DNA of 14,187 nucleotides from JACQNR01 sp049515175 (GTDB lineage: Bacteria > Acidobacteriota > Terriglobia > UBA7540): contig JBEKUI010000099.1 in NCBI GenBank assembly GCA_049515175.1, positions 1 through 14,187 on the forward strand. Direction: 5' to 3'. Shown piece after piece: positions 1 to 7,083 of the stretch (positions are counted from its first letter, which is position 1; each line of letters starts with the position of its first letter). Both the position numbers and the translations under genes were made by a program. The notes under the pieces are model-generated. The model was given only the letters and a program-made list of their open reading frames with translations, did not search any database and was not told the origin of the DNA.

Positions 1-444
1 AGCCTCCAGTCCGGTTTCCCCTTCACCGTCGGGACCAGGGAGGACGTCAACGGGGACGGGATTCCAAGCGACCGTCCTGATACGCCGGCCTTCGGGAACA
101 CCTTCCCGTTCAAGCCCAGCGACTTCCTGCTAGACTCGGCCCCCGGTGGGCAGAGCGTTATGCAGACCAAGCACGACCTGTTCCCAATTCCGAGTGGAGT
201 GGACGGCAACCTCGGCCGCAACACCTTCCCCGGCCCTGGCTCAGCAAACGTCGATTTCTCGCTTTTTAAGAAGGTCGTCATCAGAGAGCGGTTCAGCGCC
301 CAGTTCCGCGCGGAGTTCTTCAATCTCTTCAACCGGGTAAACCTCTATCCGCCGACGGGACGGTTGGATAGTGCCAACTTCGGGTTGTCACAGAACGCCT
401 TCGATCCGCGCGTCATCCAGTTCGGCTTGAGGTTGAGTTTCTAG
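1..444 (+). CDS. TonB-dependent receptor, Oar-like (C-terminal part, 5' truncated)
   Basis: The reading frame is open from the first base to a TAG at 442-444, giving 147 residues of a protein whose start lies outside the window. It carries features typical of the last strands of large Oar/CarboxypepD_reg-type TonB-dependent receptors: LQSGFPFTV followed by an Asp/Gly-rich VNGDGIPSDRPD loop, GRNTFPGPG, then FSLFKK, FRAEFFNLFNRVN and a final strand ending in Phe (LRLSF). A terminal aromatic residue is the usual signal for beta-barrel insertion into the outer membrane. Full-length members are often about 1000 residues and are abundant in Acidobacteria; their ligands are mostly unknown, so no substrate is proposed. 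A strong intrinsic terminator follows 25 nt after the stop. The family call is firm; the subfamily name is inferred from the C-terminal motifs only. Confidence 0.85.
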   Translation, partial: SLQSGFPFTVGTREDVNGDGIPSDRPDTPAFGNTFPFKPSDFLLDSAPGGQSVMQTKHDLFPIPSGVDGNLGRNTFPGPGSANVDFSLFKKVVIRERFSAQFRAEFFNLFNRVNLYPPTGRLDSANFGLSQNAFDPRVIQFGLRLSF

Positions 445-469
445 ACCGAGAGCCTATCAGGGTCATCAG

Positions 470-500
470 GGGGGACGAGCCATCGTCCCCCTTTTTGTTT
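470..500 (+). terminator. Rho-independent terminator after the TonB receptor
   Basis: An 8-bp perfect stem (GGGGGACG at 470-477, CGTCCCCC at 484-491) closes a 6-nt loop and is followed by TTTTTGTTTT. It is oriented to end the plus-strand receptor gene. Read from the minus strand, the same hairpin lies downstream of the sulfatase operon but lacks a T-tract there, so it would be a weak terminator in that direction. Confidence 0.85.
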
Positions 501-507
501 TAGACGA

Positions 508-521
508 CGCTCAGAATGACA
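508..521 (-). repeat. Partial copy of the dispersed TGTCATTCTGAGCG motif
   Basis: The minus strand reads TGTCATTCTGAGCG in the convergent intergenic gap. From memory, this is the first half of a dispersed element (continuing AAGCGAAGAATC) seen between genes in several phyla, including Acidobacteria, where it yields spurious CHSER-type translations. Only the first 14 bases match here; the following bases (TCGTCTAAAA) do not. Confidence 0.35.
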
Positions 522-549
522 GGCGGGGATCGGCGTGTTCAGAGCGCCG

Positions 550-2679
550 CTACCGCCCCCACTCAAACCGGCTGCGGTACTGCTGGCACAGGACGGGGCT
601 TTGTTGGCAGAGGACCTGAAATTCCCTGCGGGCGCTGGCGCGGTCACCGCTCTTCAGGTAGGCGAAGGCGAGATTCAGCCGGGCAGGGCTGTAATCGGGT
701 TTCAGTTTGAGCGCTTTCTGGTAAGAAGCGACAGCATCGCGCAACCGGCCCGTGTTGGAGTAGGCGGTCCCCAAATAATTCTGCAGCACGGCGTTCTCGG
801 GATCAAACTCCCGGGCGCGCGTCAGAGGTTTCAGCGCCTCATCGTAACGCTTCATCTCCACCAGCACGATTCCCAATTCCTGTTGTGACGGAGCGTAGTC
901 CGGCTTCAGCTCGATGGCTTGCGACAGAAACCGCCGCGCCTCCTCGAGGCTTCTCTGCTGGTGCGCGACCAGCCCCAGCCCGTGATAGGCGAGGAAATTC
1001 TGCGGGCTTTCGTGGGCGGCCAGCTCCAGCCACGGGCGCGCCTGCTCCGGCTTGCTCTGGGCAATGTAAGTGCGTGCCAGCCCCATGACCGCCTGCTGGA
1101 ATGAGGGATTGAGCTTCAGGCAGGCGAGAAACTGCTTTTCCGCTGCTTCCCAATCGCGCGCGCGGCTGGCATTCTCGCCGAGCATGAAGGGAATCAGATA
1201 GAGCTTCGGTTCGTCCTTCTGAACGCTGGCGAGGAGCGCACTCGATTCTCCGAGCTTTCCGACTGAGGCCAGGTCAGTGGCGCGCAGCACGGCCTTGAAG
1301 ACCTTCAGCCGGTCCTTGGGGTCAGGCAGATCGCCGGCAGGGGTTGAGGCCGCGGGCGCGGAGTAGGCGACGTAGCCGAGCGATTTCAGTTTCTCGAGAG
1401 TCTCGGGCGGCAGCGCCGGGCCTTTGGCGGTCGCGAGCTGCGCGCTGTAACGCCGCTCGAAATCCTGCAACTGCGCGCGCAGGGCCGCGGCGTCGGCGCG
1501 CCGCTGCTCGTAAAGATTGCGCGTTTCGTCCGCGTCCGCCGTCAAATCATAAATTTCCGCCCGCGGCGCTTCGATGTAGCGCAGCCGCCGGGTGACAAGC
1601 GTGCGCAGCGGCGCCCAGCCGAACGAGTCGCGCGGGTAATAGCTCTCCGAATAGACCGGCCGCTCGCCGGGCGCGCCCTTGCCCAGCACCAGCGAGGCGA
1701 GACTGGTCCCCTGAAACTGCCGGCTGATCGGATCGCGCAGGCGTAGCAATTCGAGCAGCGTCGGCGCCAGGTCAATCGTCCCCACGGGCGCGGCGACGCT
1801 GCGCGGTGGCGCCTCGCCGCGCGGCAGCTTCAAGATCATGGGGACGTGCAGCGTGGAGTTGTAAACGAAGAAGCCGTGCTCATCCTCGCCGTGCTCGCCC
1901 AGCGACTCGCCGTGGTCGCTGAGCAGAGCGATGAGCGCGCGGTCGTAGAGGCCGGCCTCGCGCAGATGTTTGAAGAGGCGCGCGAGCTGGCTGTCCGCGT
2001 AGGCGACTTCGCCGTCGTAAAGACGCCCGGCATAGCGCGAGTGGAAGGGCTCGGGCGGGTTGTAATCGCTGTGCGGGTCGTAGAGGTGCAGCCAGATGAA
2101 AAACGGCCGTCGCCCCGCCGGCCGCGATTCGTAGGCGCGCAGCCAGGCGAGCAGGCGGTCTATCGTCTCTCCGGCGCGGCGCTGGATGTTGCCGGGATTC
2201 TGCGTCTCGAATTGGCGGGGATCGAAGTGGTCGTCGTAGGTTTCAAAACCGCGGCCGAAGCCCCACGTCCGGTCGAGCACGAAGGCGCTGACGAACGCCG
2301 CGGTCTGGTAGCCCTGCCGCTGGAAGGCTTCGCCGAGCATGCCCACACCGCCGGGAATGCCGCTGCTCGTGAAGTCTCGCACGCCGTTGTACATCGGATA
2401 AGTCCCGGAGAGGATGACCGCGTGGGAAGGAAGCGTGATGGGCACTTGCGCGTAGGCGCGCTCGAAGCGGACGCCCCCGGCGGCGAGCGCGTCCATGGCG
2501 GGAGTCTCGACGCGCCGCGCCCCGTAGCAGCCCAGGCGGTCAGCGCGCAGCGTGTCCACCGTGATGAGCAGTACCGGGGTCGGCCCGCCGCGGCCCGCCG
2601 GCTGCTCTTGTCCGCGGACCACCGCCGCCAGGGAGACCATCGCGCAAATCAGGAAACGCAGCTGGTGACGTCGATTCAC
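550..2679 (-). CDS. Sulfatase-fold (alkaline phosphatase superfamily) hydrolase/transferase with TPR tail (protein B)
   Basis: This is a 709-residue exported protein. A basic start and hydrophobic segment (residues 3-23) form a signal peptide. Residues about 35-400 are a sulfatase-fold domain: metal-site VDTLRAD (D42), ITLPSH at the nucleophile position (T82), LHLYDPH (198-203), LLSDHGE (D255, H256), EDEHGF (H268) and a conserved LHVPMILK. Residues about 505-690 hold about five TPR repeats. True sulfatases have C/S-x-P-x-R, which is converted to formylglycine. Here that motif is T-L-P-S-H, so formylglycine cannot form and Thr82 is the likely nucleophile, as in phosphoethanolamine transferases or LtaS. 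A phosphoryl-transfer or phosphodiesterase role is therefore as likely as sulfate-ester cleavage. The start is GTG at 2679; ATG at codon 14 would lose the signal peptide. The gene follows the small protein's stop by 11 nt and is last in the operon. Confidence 0.85.
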   Translation of the reverse strand: MNRRHQLRFLICAMVSLAAVVRGQEQPAGRGGPTPVLLITVDTLRADRLGCYGARRVETPAMDALAAGGVRFERAYAQVPITLPSHAVILSGTYPMYNGVRDFTSSGIPGGVGMLGEAFQRQGYQTAAFVSAFVLDRTWGFGRGFETYDDHFDPRQFETQNPGNIQRRAGETIDRLLAWLRAYESRPAGRRPFFIWLHLYDPHSDYNPPEPFHSRYAGRLYDGEVAYADSQLARLFKHLREAGLYDRALIALLSDHGESLGEHGEDEHGFFVYNSTLHVPMILKLPRGEAPPRSVAAPVGTIDLAPTLLELLRLRDPISRQFQGTSLASLVLGKGAPGERPVYSESYYPRDSFGWAPLRTLVTRRLRYIEAPRAEIYDLTADADETRNLYEQRRADAAALRAQLQDFERRYSAQLATAKGPALPPETLEKLKSLGYVAYSAPAASTPAGDLPDPKDRLKVFKAVLRATDLASVGKLGESSALLASVQKDEPKLYLIPFMLGENASRARDWEAAEKQFLACLKLNPSFQQAVMGLARTYIAQSKPEQARPWLELAAHESPQNFLAYHGLGLVAHQQRSLEEARRFLSQAIELKPDYAPSQQELGIVLVEMKRYDEALKPLTRAREFDPENAVLQNYLGTAYSNTGRLRDAVASYQKALKLKPDYSPARLNLAFAYLKSGDRASARREFQVLCQQSPVLCQQYRSRFEWGR

Positions 2680-2690
2680 GGCAGGACCCG

Positions 2691-3086
2691 CTAGGGCGAA
2701 ACCTCCTGGCGGAGATGTTTGGCAAGTTTTTCAATCCGCTTCAACTGAGCCGGCAGGTCCTTGGGAAAGATGTTTTTGGAAAGCTGTTCGACCTGCGCTG
2801 GAATCGCTTGTGCCAGCTCGGCGAGTTCCTTGGCCTCCCGCTGCGCCTGGGCTGGATCCATCGCGCGAGGCTTGGAGGTTGTTACGCCGATCGGCTCAGG
2901 ATCTTTCTGACGGGGGTGCCTGTGGGCATTGGCAGGAAAGGGCAAGTTCTGGATGGGATCTAATTGAGGTTCGGAGGCGTCTCCCTGGACGATGGGGTGC
3001 GGGGACATTGCCCGAAATTCCCGGCCCGCGAACACCGCGGAAATCAGAACCGCGGCGAGCAGAAGGGAAGTAATCCCAATCTTCAT
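2691..3086 (-). CDS. Small exported helical protein of unknown function
   Basis: This is a 131-residue protein lying between the two sulfatase-fold genes. I chose ATG at 3086 because GGGGAGG sits 5-6 nt upstream and the protein then opens with a clean signal peptide (MKIGITSLLL..., small residues VFA before GRE). A longer frame exists, but its extra 39 residues would overlap the upstream gene and bury the signal peptide. After a Pro/His-rich linker (residues 30-70), the C-terminal 55 residues look like two charged amphipathic helices, with AKELAELAQAIP and PKDLPAQLKRIEKLAKHLR. I do not recognise a named domain, though similar short KDL...RIEKL...HLR proteins seem familiar from Acidobacteria. 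The 34-nt gap upstream and 11-nt gap downstream place it in the same transcript as both sulfatase-fold genes, so an accessory or partner role in the periplasm is plausible but unproven. Confidence 0.75.
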   Translation of the reverse strand: MKIGITSLLLAAVLISAVFAGREFRAMSPHPIVQGDASEPQLDPIQNLPFPANAHRHPRQKDPEPIGVTTSKPRAMDPAQAQREAKELAELAQAIPAQVEQLSKNIFPKDLPAQLKRIEKLAKHLRQEVSP

Positions 3087-3120
3087 GTTGTCCTCCCCGG
3101 GTCGTATCGAGTCCTCACGC

Positions 3121-5100
3121 TTAAGGGGCCTTGGCGCGCTCGAACTCTCTCTCGGCCTCCGCTTTTCGGCCCAACGCCTCGTAGGCCCGCGCCAGATTCG
3201 CATGAGCCTTGGCCATGCGGGGCTCCAGTTCCACGGCGCGCTCCAGGGCCCGCGCGGCGTCTTCCGGGCGCTTCAGGTAGAGATACATCTCGCCCAGCGC
3301 TTCCTGTCCCTGCGCATAGTTGGGATTGACCTCGACGGAGCGCTGGAACTTCTGAAGAGCCTCTTCCGTCCGCCCCTTCTTCAGGTAGGCCGCGCCCAGG
3401 TTGAAGGCGGCGTTGAAGTTCGTGGGATCCAGGTCCAAGGCGCGCTCAAAGGAAATGATGGCGCCGTCGAGGTCGTTCAGCTGTACTTGAGCGAGGCCGA
3501 GATAGTACGCGGCGAGCGCGAACTTGGGGTCGATGCGCAGCGTGGCCTGGAGACGCTCCACGGCGCGGCGGACGTCGTGCAGACGAAAATAATTCAGCGC
3601 GGTCAGATAATTAATGGTGAGCGAGTTCGTCTCGGTTTTCTCCGCCTGCTGCAACTTGGCGAGCGATTCCTGATAGCGTCCGTGCTGGCTATCGGAAAGC
3701 GCCTCGGAGACCAGCTCGTAAATCTGGATCCGGGTCTTGGGGTCGGGGAGCGACTTGCCTCCCGCTTCCGCAAACGTGCCGGCGGAGACCGCGACGTAGC
3801 CGAGCGATTTGAGCCGCTCGAGCAAGGCCGGGTCGGTGAGCTCGCTCCCGGCTCCCGCAGCGCCGGAAGCGGGCGTCAGGCGGCGGACCAGCCCGTTCAG
3901 CCGGTCGCCCATTTCGTGGCCCAGCGACTGGCGGGAGGTGTATAGGTTTTTCAGTTCGCGCGGGTCGGCACGAGTGTTGTAGATTTCCGGAGTCGGCGCG
4001 TCGATGTACTTCATTCCCCGCGATTGCAGGCTGCGCAACTGGTTCCAGCGGAAGTGCAGAAGCGGCAGATACGTCTCCGCGTAGAGGCTGGAAGGGGCAG
4101 CGCCCGGCTGCCCCCCGATCTGGCTCAGCAGGCTGCGCCCCTGCACGGCGGCAGGGATGGGCGCTTTCAGCGCTTGCAAGATGGTCGGCATGACATCGAC
4201 GAGCGAAACTTCGTCCTCCACCACGCGCGGCACCGCGCCCGGCGTCTTGAAAATCAAAGGCACGTGCAACGTCGAGTTGTAGATGAAAAACCCGTGCGTC
4301 TTCTCGCCGTGCTCGCCCAGGCCCTCGCCGTGATCTCCGGCGAGGACGATCAGCGCCTGATCGTAAATCCGCTGATCTTTCAGCGCGGCCATCAGCCGTC
4401 CCAACTGCGCATCGGCAAACGCAATCTCGCCGTCATAGGGATGGGCGCGAAATCGGCTCGCATAAGGTTCGGGCGGGGTGTAGGGAAAATGCGGGTCGTA
4501 GAGGTGCACCCAGAGAAAGAAGGGCCGGCGGGGCGGGCGCTTCAGCCAGCTCAGAACTTCGTCCACCACCACGTCGCCGCGACGCTCGATCAGGTCGAGG
4601 CTGGTTTCATCCAGGCGGCTGAAATCGAAATAGTCGAAGTAGGTCTCAAAGCCCTGGTTGAGCCCGAAGCGCGAATCGAGCACTGCGGCGCCGATGAACG
4701 CTGCGGTGGTGTAACCCTGATCGCGCAGCACCTTGGCGAGTGTCACGGAGGAGGTGGGCAGTTTGTTGCCGCTGAAATCGTGCATGCCCGTGGCCATCGG
4801 AAAACTGCCGGTGAAGAGGGCCGAGTGCGAGGGCAGGGTGATGGGCACGGGCGTGTAGGCGTGCGTAAAGCGGACCCCGGCGCGCGCCAGCGCGTCGATG
4901 GTCGGCGTCTGGGCGGCCGCGTAGCCATAGCAGCCGAGGTGGTCGGCGCGCAGCGTATCGATCGTCACCACGATGACATTCGGTTTCTCGTCCGGGGCCG
5001 CCGCCGGGTTCGAGCTGAGGCGTGCGGACCAGAGCGCCAGCGCTCCCGCCATGCCCAGGGCGGCGAGCAGCAGCCCAAGCGGCCGTCGAACAGCGCTCAC
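3121..5100 (-). CDS. Sulfatase-fold (alkaline phosphatase superfamily) hydrolase/transferase with TPR tail (protein A)
   Basis: This 659-residue paralogue of protein B has an N-terminal hydrophobic segment (about 7-25) that could be a signal anchor, because no clear cleavage site follows. The sulfatase-fold domain covers about 38-400: VTIDTLRAD (D48), PITLPSH (T88), VHLYDPH (199-204), LAGDHGE (D256, H257), KTHGFF (H269) and LHVPLIFK. Residues about 480-655 hold five TPR repeats ending in a charged helix. The usual formylglycine precursor Cys/Ser is Thr88, and the Arg of C-x-P-x-R is His92, so classical sulfatase chemistry is doubtful. The start is GTG at 5100; its GTGA overlaps the TGA of cbiX, indicating translational coupling. 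The stop is TAA at 3121. The two proteins share the same architecture and a conserved LKSLGYVA segment joining domain and TPRs, which suggests duplication around the small gene between them. The substrate is unknown. Confidence 0.87.
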   Translation of the reverse strand: MSAVRRPLGLLLAALGMAGALALWSARLSSNPAAAPDEKPNVIVVTIDTLRADHLGCYGYAAAQTPTIDALARAGVRFTHAYTPVPITLPSHSALFTGSFPMATGMHDFSGNKLPTSSVTLAKVLRDQGYTTAAFIGAAVLDSRFGLNQGFETYFDYFDFSRLDETSLDLIERRGDVVVDEVLSWLKRPPRRPFFLWVHLYDPHFPYTPPEPYASRFRAHPYDGEIAFADAQLGRLMAALKDQRIYDQALIVLAGDHGEGLGEHGEKTHGFFIYNSTLHVPLIFKTPGAVPRVVEDEVSLVDVMPTILQALKAPIPAAVQGRSLLSQIGGQPGAAPSSLYAETYLPLLHFRWNQLRSLQSRGMKYIDAPTPEIYNTRADPRELKNLYTSRQSLGHEMGDRLNGLVRRLTPASGAAGAGSELTDPALLERLKSLGYVAVSAGTFAEAGGKSLPDPKTRIQIYELVSEALSDSQHGRYQESLAKLQQAEKTETNSLTINYLTALNYFRLHDVRRAVERLQATLRIDPKFALAAYYLGLAQVQLNDLDGAIISFERALDLDPTNFNAAFNLGAAYLKKGRTEEALQKFQRSVEVNPNYAQGQEALGEMYLYLKRPEDAARALERAVELEPRMAKAHANLARAYEALGRKAEAEREFERAKAP

Positions 5101-5498
5101 GGATTCACCTCGCTTGCCCGCACGGCTTCCTCGGCGCGCCCGAGAATGATGGCGGGCATCTGCGGATGCCCTTCCAACGACTTCCCGGCCTCGATGCGGA
5201 TTTGCGGATATTTTCTCTTGAGGGGCGCAATGAGATTGGGAAGATCGCGCCGCAGGTGGATGCCCAGCGTCAGGAAATAGGGAATGACGATGAGGCGGTC
5301 GAGGCGCGCGGCGGCTGCCAGGGCTACCGCTTCCGCCAGGTCCGGGTGGGCCGATTCCAAGAAGGCGGCGCGGACGAAAGGATAAGGCCCGCCCTCCTCG
5401 ACCTGGCGCGCCAGATCGTGGACGCCCTGGTTGGCCTCCTCCACGCTGCTGCCGTGGGCAAAGAGGATGACCCCGGTTGTGCGAAGGTCTCCGCTCAT
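5097..5498 (-). CDS. cbiX: CbiX/SirB-type sirohydrochlorin chelatase (short form)
   Basis: This 133-residue single-domain protein matches the small CbiX/SirB chelatases, which insert Co2+ or Fe2+ into sirohydrochlorin in the cobalamin or siroheme pathway in the cytoplasm. Visible hallmarks are GVILFAHGSS (His15, metal-binding end of the first strand), AFLESAHPDL (residues 45-54), and IPYFLTLGIHLRRDLP, where His81 is the second candidate metal ligand. The length fits the half-size family members, which dimerise to form the site. ATG at 5498 has CAGGA about 10 nt upstream. Its TGA overlaps the GTG of the sulfatase-fold gene by 4 nt. No other tetrapyrrole gene is visible here, so whether iron or cobalt is inserted cannot be told, and its pairing with periplasmic sulfatase-fold proteins is unexplained. 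Confidence 0.85.
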   Translation of the reverse strand: MSGDLRTTGVILFAHGSSVEEANQGVHDLARQVEEGGPYPFVRAAFLESAHPDLAEAVALAAAARLDRLIVIPYFLTLGIHLRRDLPNLIAPLKRKYPQIRIEAGKSLEGHPQMPAIILGRAEEAVRASEVNP

Positions 5499-5587
5499 GC
5501 TGGTGATTCCTGAACGAGATTCATTCTATAGCGGAAGCTCCGGGATGTGTAGGGCTGCGCAGGACGGGAAGAGGGAAAGACGAGGCG

Positions 5588-5920
5588 TCATTCGCGGAAC
5601 GTCCAGCGCAGTTTGACCGCTACAAATTCGCTGTCGGGACGAAGCGCCAAGTCCGGCGTATAAAGCAGGTGCCGCCAGCCGCGGTTCCAGACGACGAAGA
5701 GGTCCTTGCCGGGCTTGAACGTCCAGCGCAGACGGGTGTTGGCGCCCAGGTTCTGGGATTCGGTGTCGTACTGGACGAAGCTGGTGAGGACGACATCCGG
5801 GCCCTCGTCGTGGGCGGCAGCGACGCTGGGGGAGTTGTTGGAAGGCCCGCCGGCGCCGCGCAGATTCAGCGCGAGGTGCGTGGCAGCGGCAAGAAGGATG
5901 CAAGTCCGTCGGCTCGGCAT
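5588..5920 (-). pseudogene. Remnant of a DUF5916-type outer-membrane barrel protein (C-terminal end)
   Basis: A 110-codon frame runs from ATG at 5920 to TGA at 5588. Its last 65 residues (LTSFVQYDTESQNLGANTRL, then RWTFKPGKDLFVVWNRGW and a closing EFVAVKLRWTFRE) look like the final barrel strands of DUF5916 proteins. Those are usually 700 residues or more with an N-terminal CBM9-like domain. The first 45 residues are a weakly hydrophobic start and a low-complexity linker that does not resemble that family. No good Shine-Dalgarno precedes the ATG. I read this as the end of a decayed gene after a large internal deletion, possibly still expressed behind the YncE-like gene, whose stop is in the same frame 42 nt upstream. 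A functional micro-protein cannot be excluded. Confidence 0.55.
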
Positions 5921-5962
5921 TTCACCCGCGGGTGGGTTCGCGCAGTTTTCTCCCGAGTCTGC

Positions 5963-7009
5963 TCAACGGCTCAACACCAGGATGGCGAACGAGCCGGGCT
6001 TCACGCTGGGCCGGCGTTCGCCGGCGGCGGGAGGTCCCAATTCGGCGGAGGAGAGGAAAATGCTGTGCGTCTTCGGGTCGAGTGCCATCGTCCGGGCGCT
6101 TCGTTGCGTGGGCACGTTCTCCACCAGGGTGAACTGGCTGGGCGAATCCTCGTGCACGACGGTGAGCGTCCCCTCGCCATTGGAAGCAAAGGCATAGAGC
6201 GTGGCCGGATCGAAAGCATTGGCGTCAACGCCCTGGCCGATGGCCGGCGTGGCGAGCACTTTTCCGCTGTCCGCGTCCACCACCGCCATCATTTTGTTGC
6301 CACAACCCGCGAAGAGGCGCCGGTTCTTCAAATCCATCGCCAGACCGGACGGTTCCTCACAGGGCGCGAGCGGCCAGCGCTGGAGAACCGTGAGCTTCCG
6401 GGCGTCGAACTGCACGAGTTCCGAGGTGTCCTCAATGTTCACGTAAATGCTGCCCCGTCCGTCCGCCACCGCAAATTCCGGCTTGCCGCCCAGCGCCAGC
6501 GTGCCGGCGACACTCCCGTCGGCGGCGTTGATGGCGGTCGCGTCGTGGCTGCGCCCGTTCATGGTGAAGACGCGCTGGGTGACGCTGTCGTAGACGATGG
6601 CGTCGGGGTTGGTCCCAGCGTTCACGGTCGCCAGCGTCTTGAGGGTCTTCAGGTCGAAGACAGTGATCGTATTGGCGCGCCCATTGCTCGTGAATCCACG
6701 GCCCAGTTCCGGCGCGAGGGCGATGCCGTGCACACCCTGGGTGTCCGCAATCTCTCCCACCAGAGTGTAGCTATCGATGTCCATGACCTGGACGTGAGTC
6801 GAGTGCGAAATGTAGAGCCGCCGCGCTCCGCTATCGACCGTGAGGTAGTCCCAAAAGCCGTCGCCGCCGACAGGGACGGTCTTCACAAGGCGATAGCCGG
6901 AGGGCCCCGGCGCCGCATTCGCCGCTAGCATCAATGATCCGGCAAGGAGCAGCCCGAACAGTACAATTCTGACTAGGGAGGCAAGAAACGTGGACAGTTC
7001 TCGCTTCAT
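5963..7009 (-). CDS. Exported YncE/YVTN-family beta-propeller protein
   Basis: This is a 348-residue secreted protein. ATG at 7009 is preferred because GAGGTG lies 4-9 nt upstream; a GTG at 7021 in the same frame overlaps that Shine-Dalgarno. A signal peptide spans residues 1-32 (hydrophobic FGLLLAGSLMLAANA, cleavage after ANA). The rest is a chain of roughly 40-residue blades of the type RRLYIS...VQVMDIDSYTLVGEI, NTITVFDLKTLKTLATV and KMMAVVDADSGKVLATP, typical of the six- or seven-bladed YncE/YVTN propellers. Two cysteines (APCEEPSG and FAGCGNK) may form a disulfide. Such proteins sit in the periplasm and often bind partners or cofactors, but no enzyme motif is visible, so no function is assigned. 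It follows the ROK kinase by 74 nt on the same strand and may share its transcript. Confidence 0.8.
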   Translation of the reverse strand: MKRELSTFLASLVRIVLFGLLLAGSLMLAANAAPGPSGYRLVKTVPVGGDGFWDYLTVDSGARRLYISHSTHVQVMDIDSYTLVGEIADTQGVHGIALAPELGRGFTSNGRANTITVFDLKTLKTLATVNAGTNPDAIVYDSVTQRVFTMNGRSHDATAINAADGSVAGTLALGGKPEFAVADGRGSIYVNIEDTSELVQFDARKLTVLQRWPLAPCEEPSGLAMDLKNRRLFAGCGNKMMAVVDADSGKVLATPAIGQGVDANAFDPATLYAFASNGEGTLTVVHEDSPSQFTLVENVPTQRSARTMALDPKTHSIFLSSAELGPPAAGERRPSVKPGSFAILVLSR

Positions 7010-7034
7010 GGTGCACCTCACTTGCTTGAGAATG

Positions 7035-7052
7035 CTGCGCTTCTTGGCGCAG
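7035..7052 (-). other. Small hairpin between the ROK and YncE-like genes
   Basis: A perfect 6-bp inverted repeat (CTGCGC / GCGCAG) encloses a 6-nt loop in the 74-nt gap. No T-tract follows on the minus strand, so it is not a clear terminator. It may modulate read-through or mRNA stability between the two genes. Confidence 0.3.
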
Positions 7053-7083
7053 GAAATGCTCTCGACCTTTTGTTACCCGGCGG

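Noticed and set aside
1846..2694. 282-codon open frame on the plus strand
   Set aside because: It is an antisense shadow of sulfatase-fold protein B, which has clear domain motifs and a signal peptide on the minus strand.
4024..5280. 418-codon open frame on the plus strand
   Set aside because: It lies antisense to the sulfatase-fold protein A and cbiX genes, has no domain-like sequence, and is explained by high GC and codon bias on the minus strand.
5669..6928. 419-codon open frame on the plus strand
   Set aside because: It is antisense to the YncE-like gene and the DUF5916 remnant. Its composition is Arg/Gly/Val/Glu-rich with no family motif.
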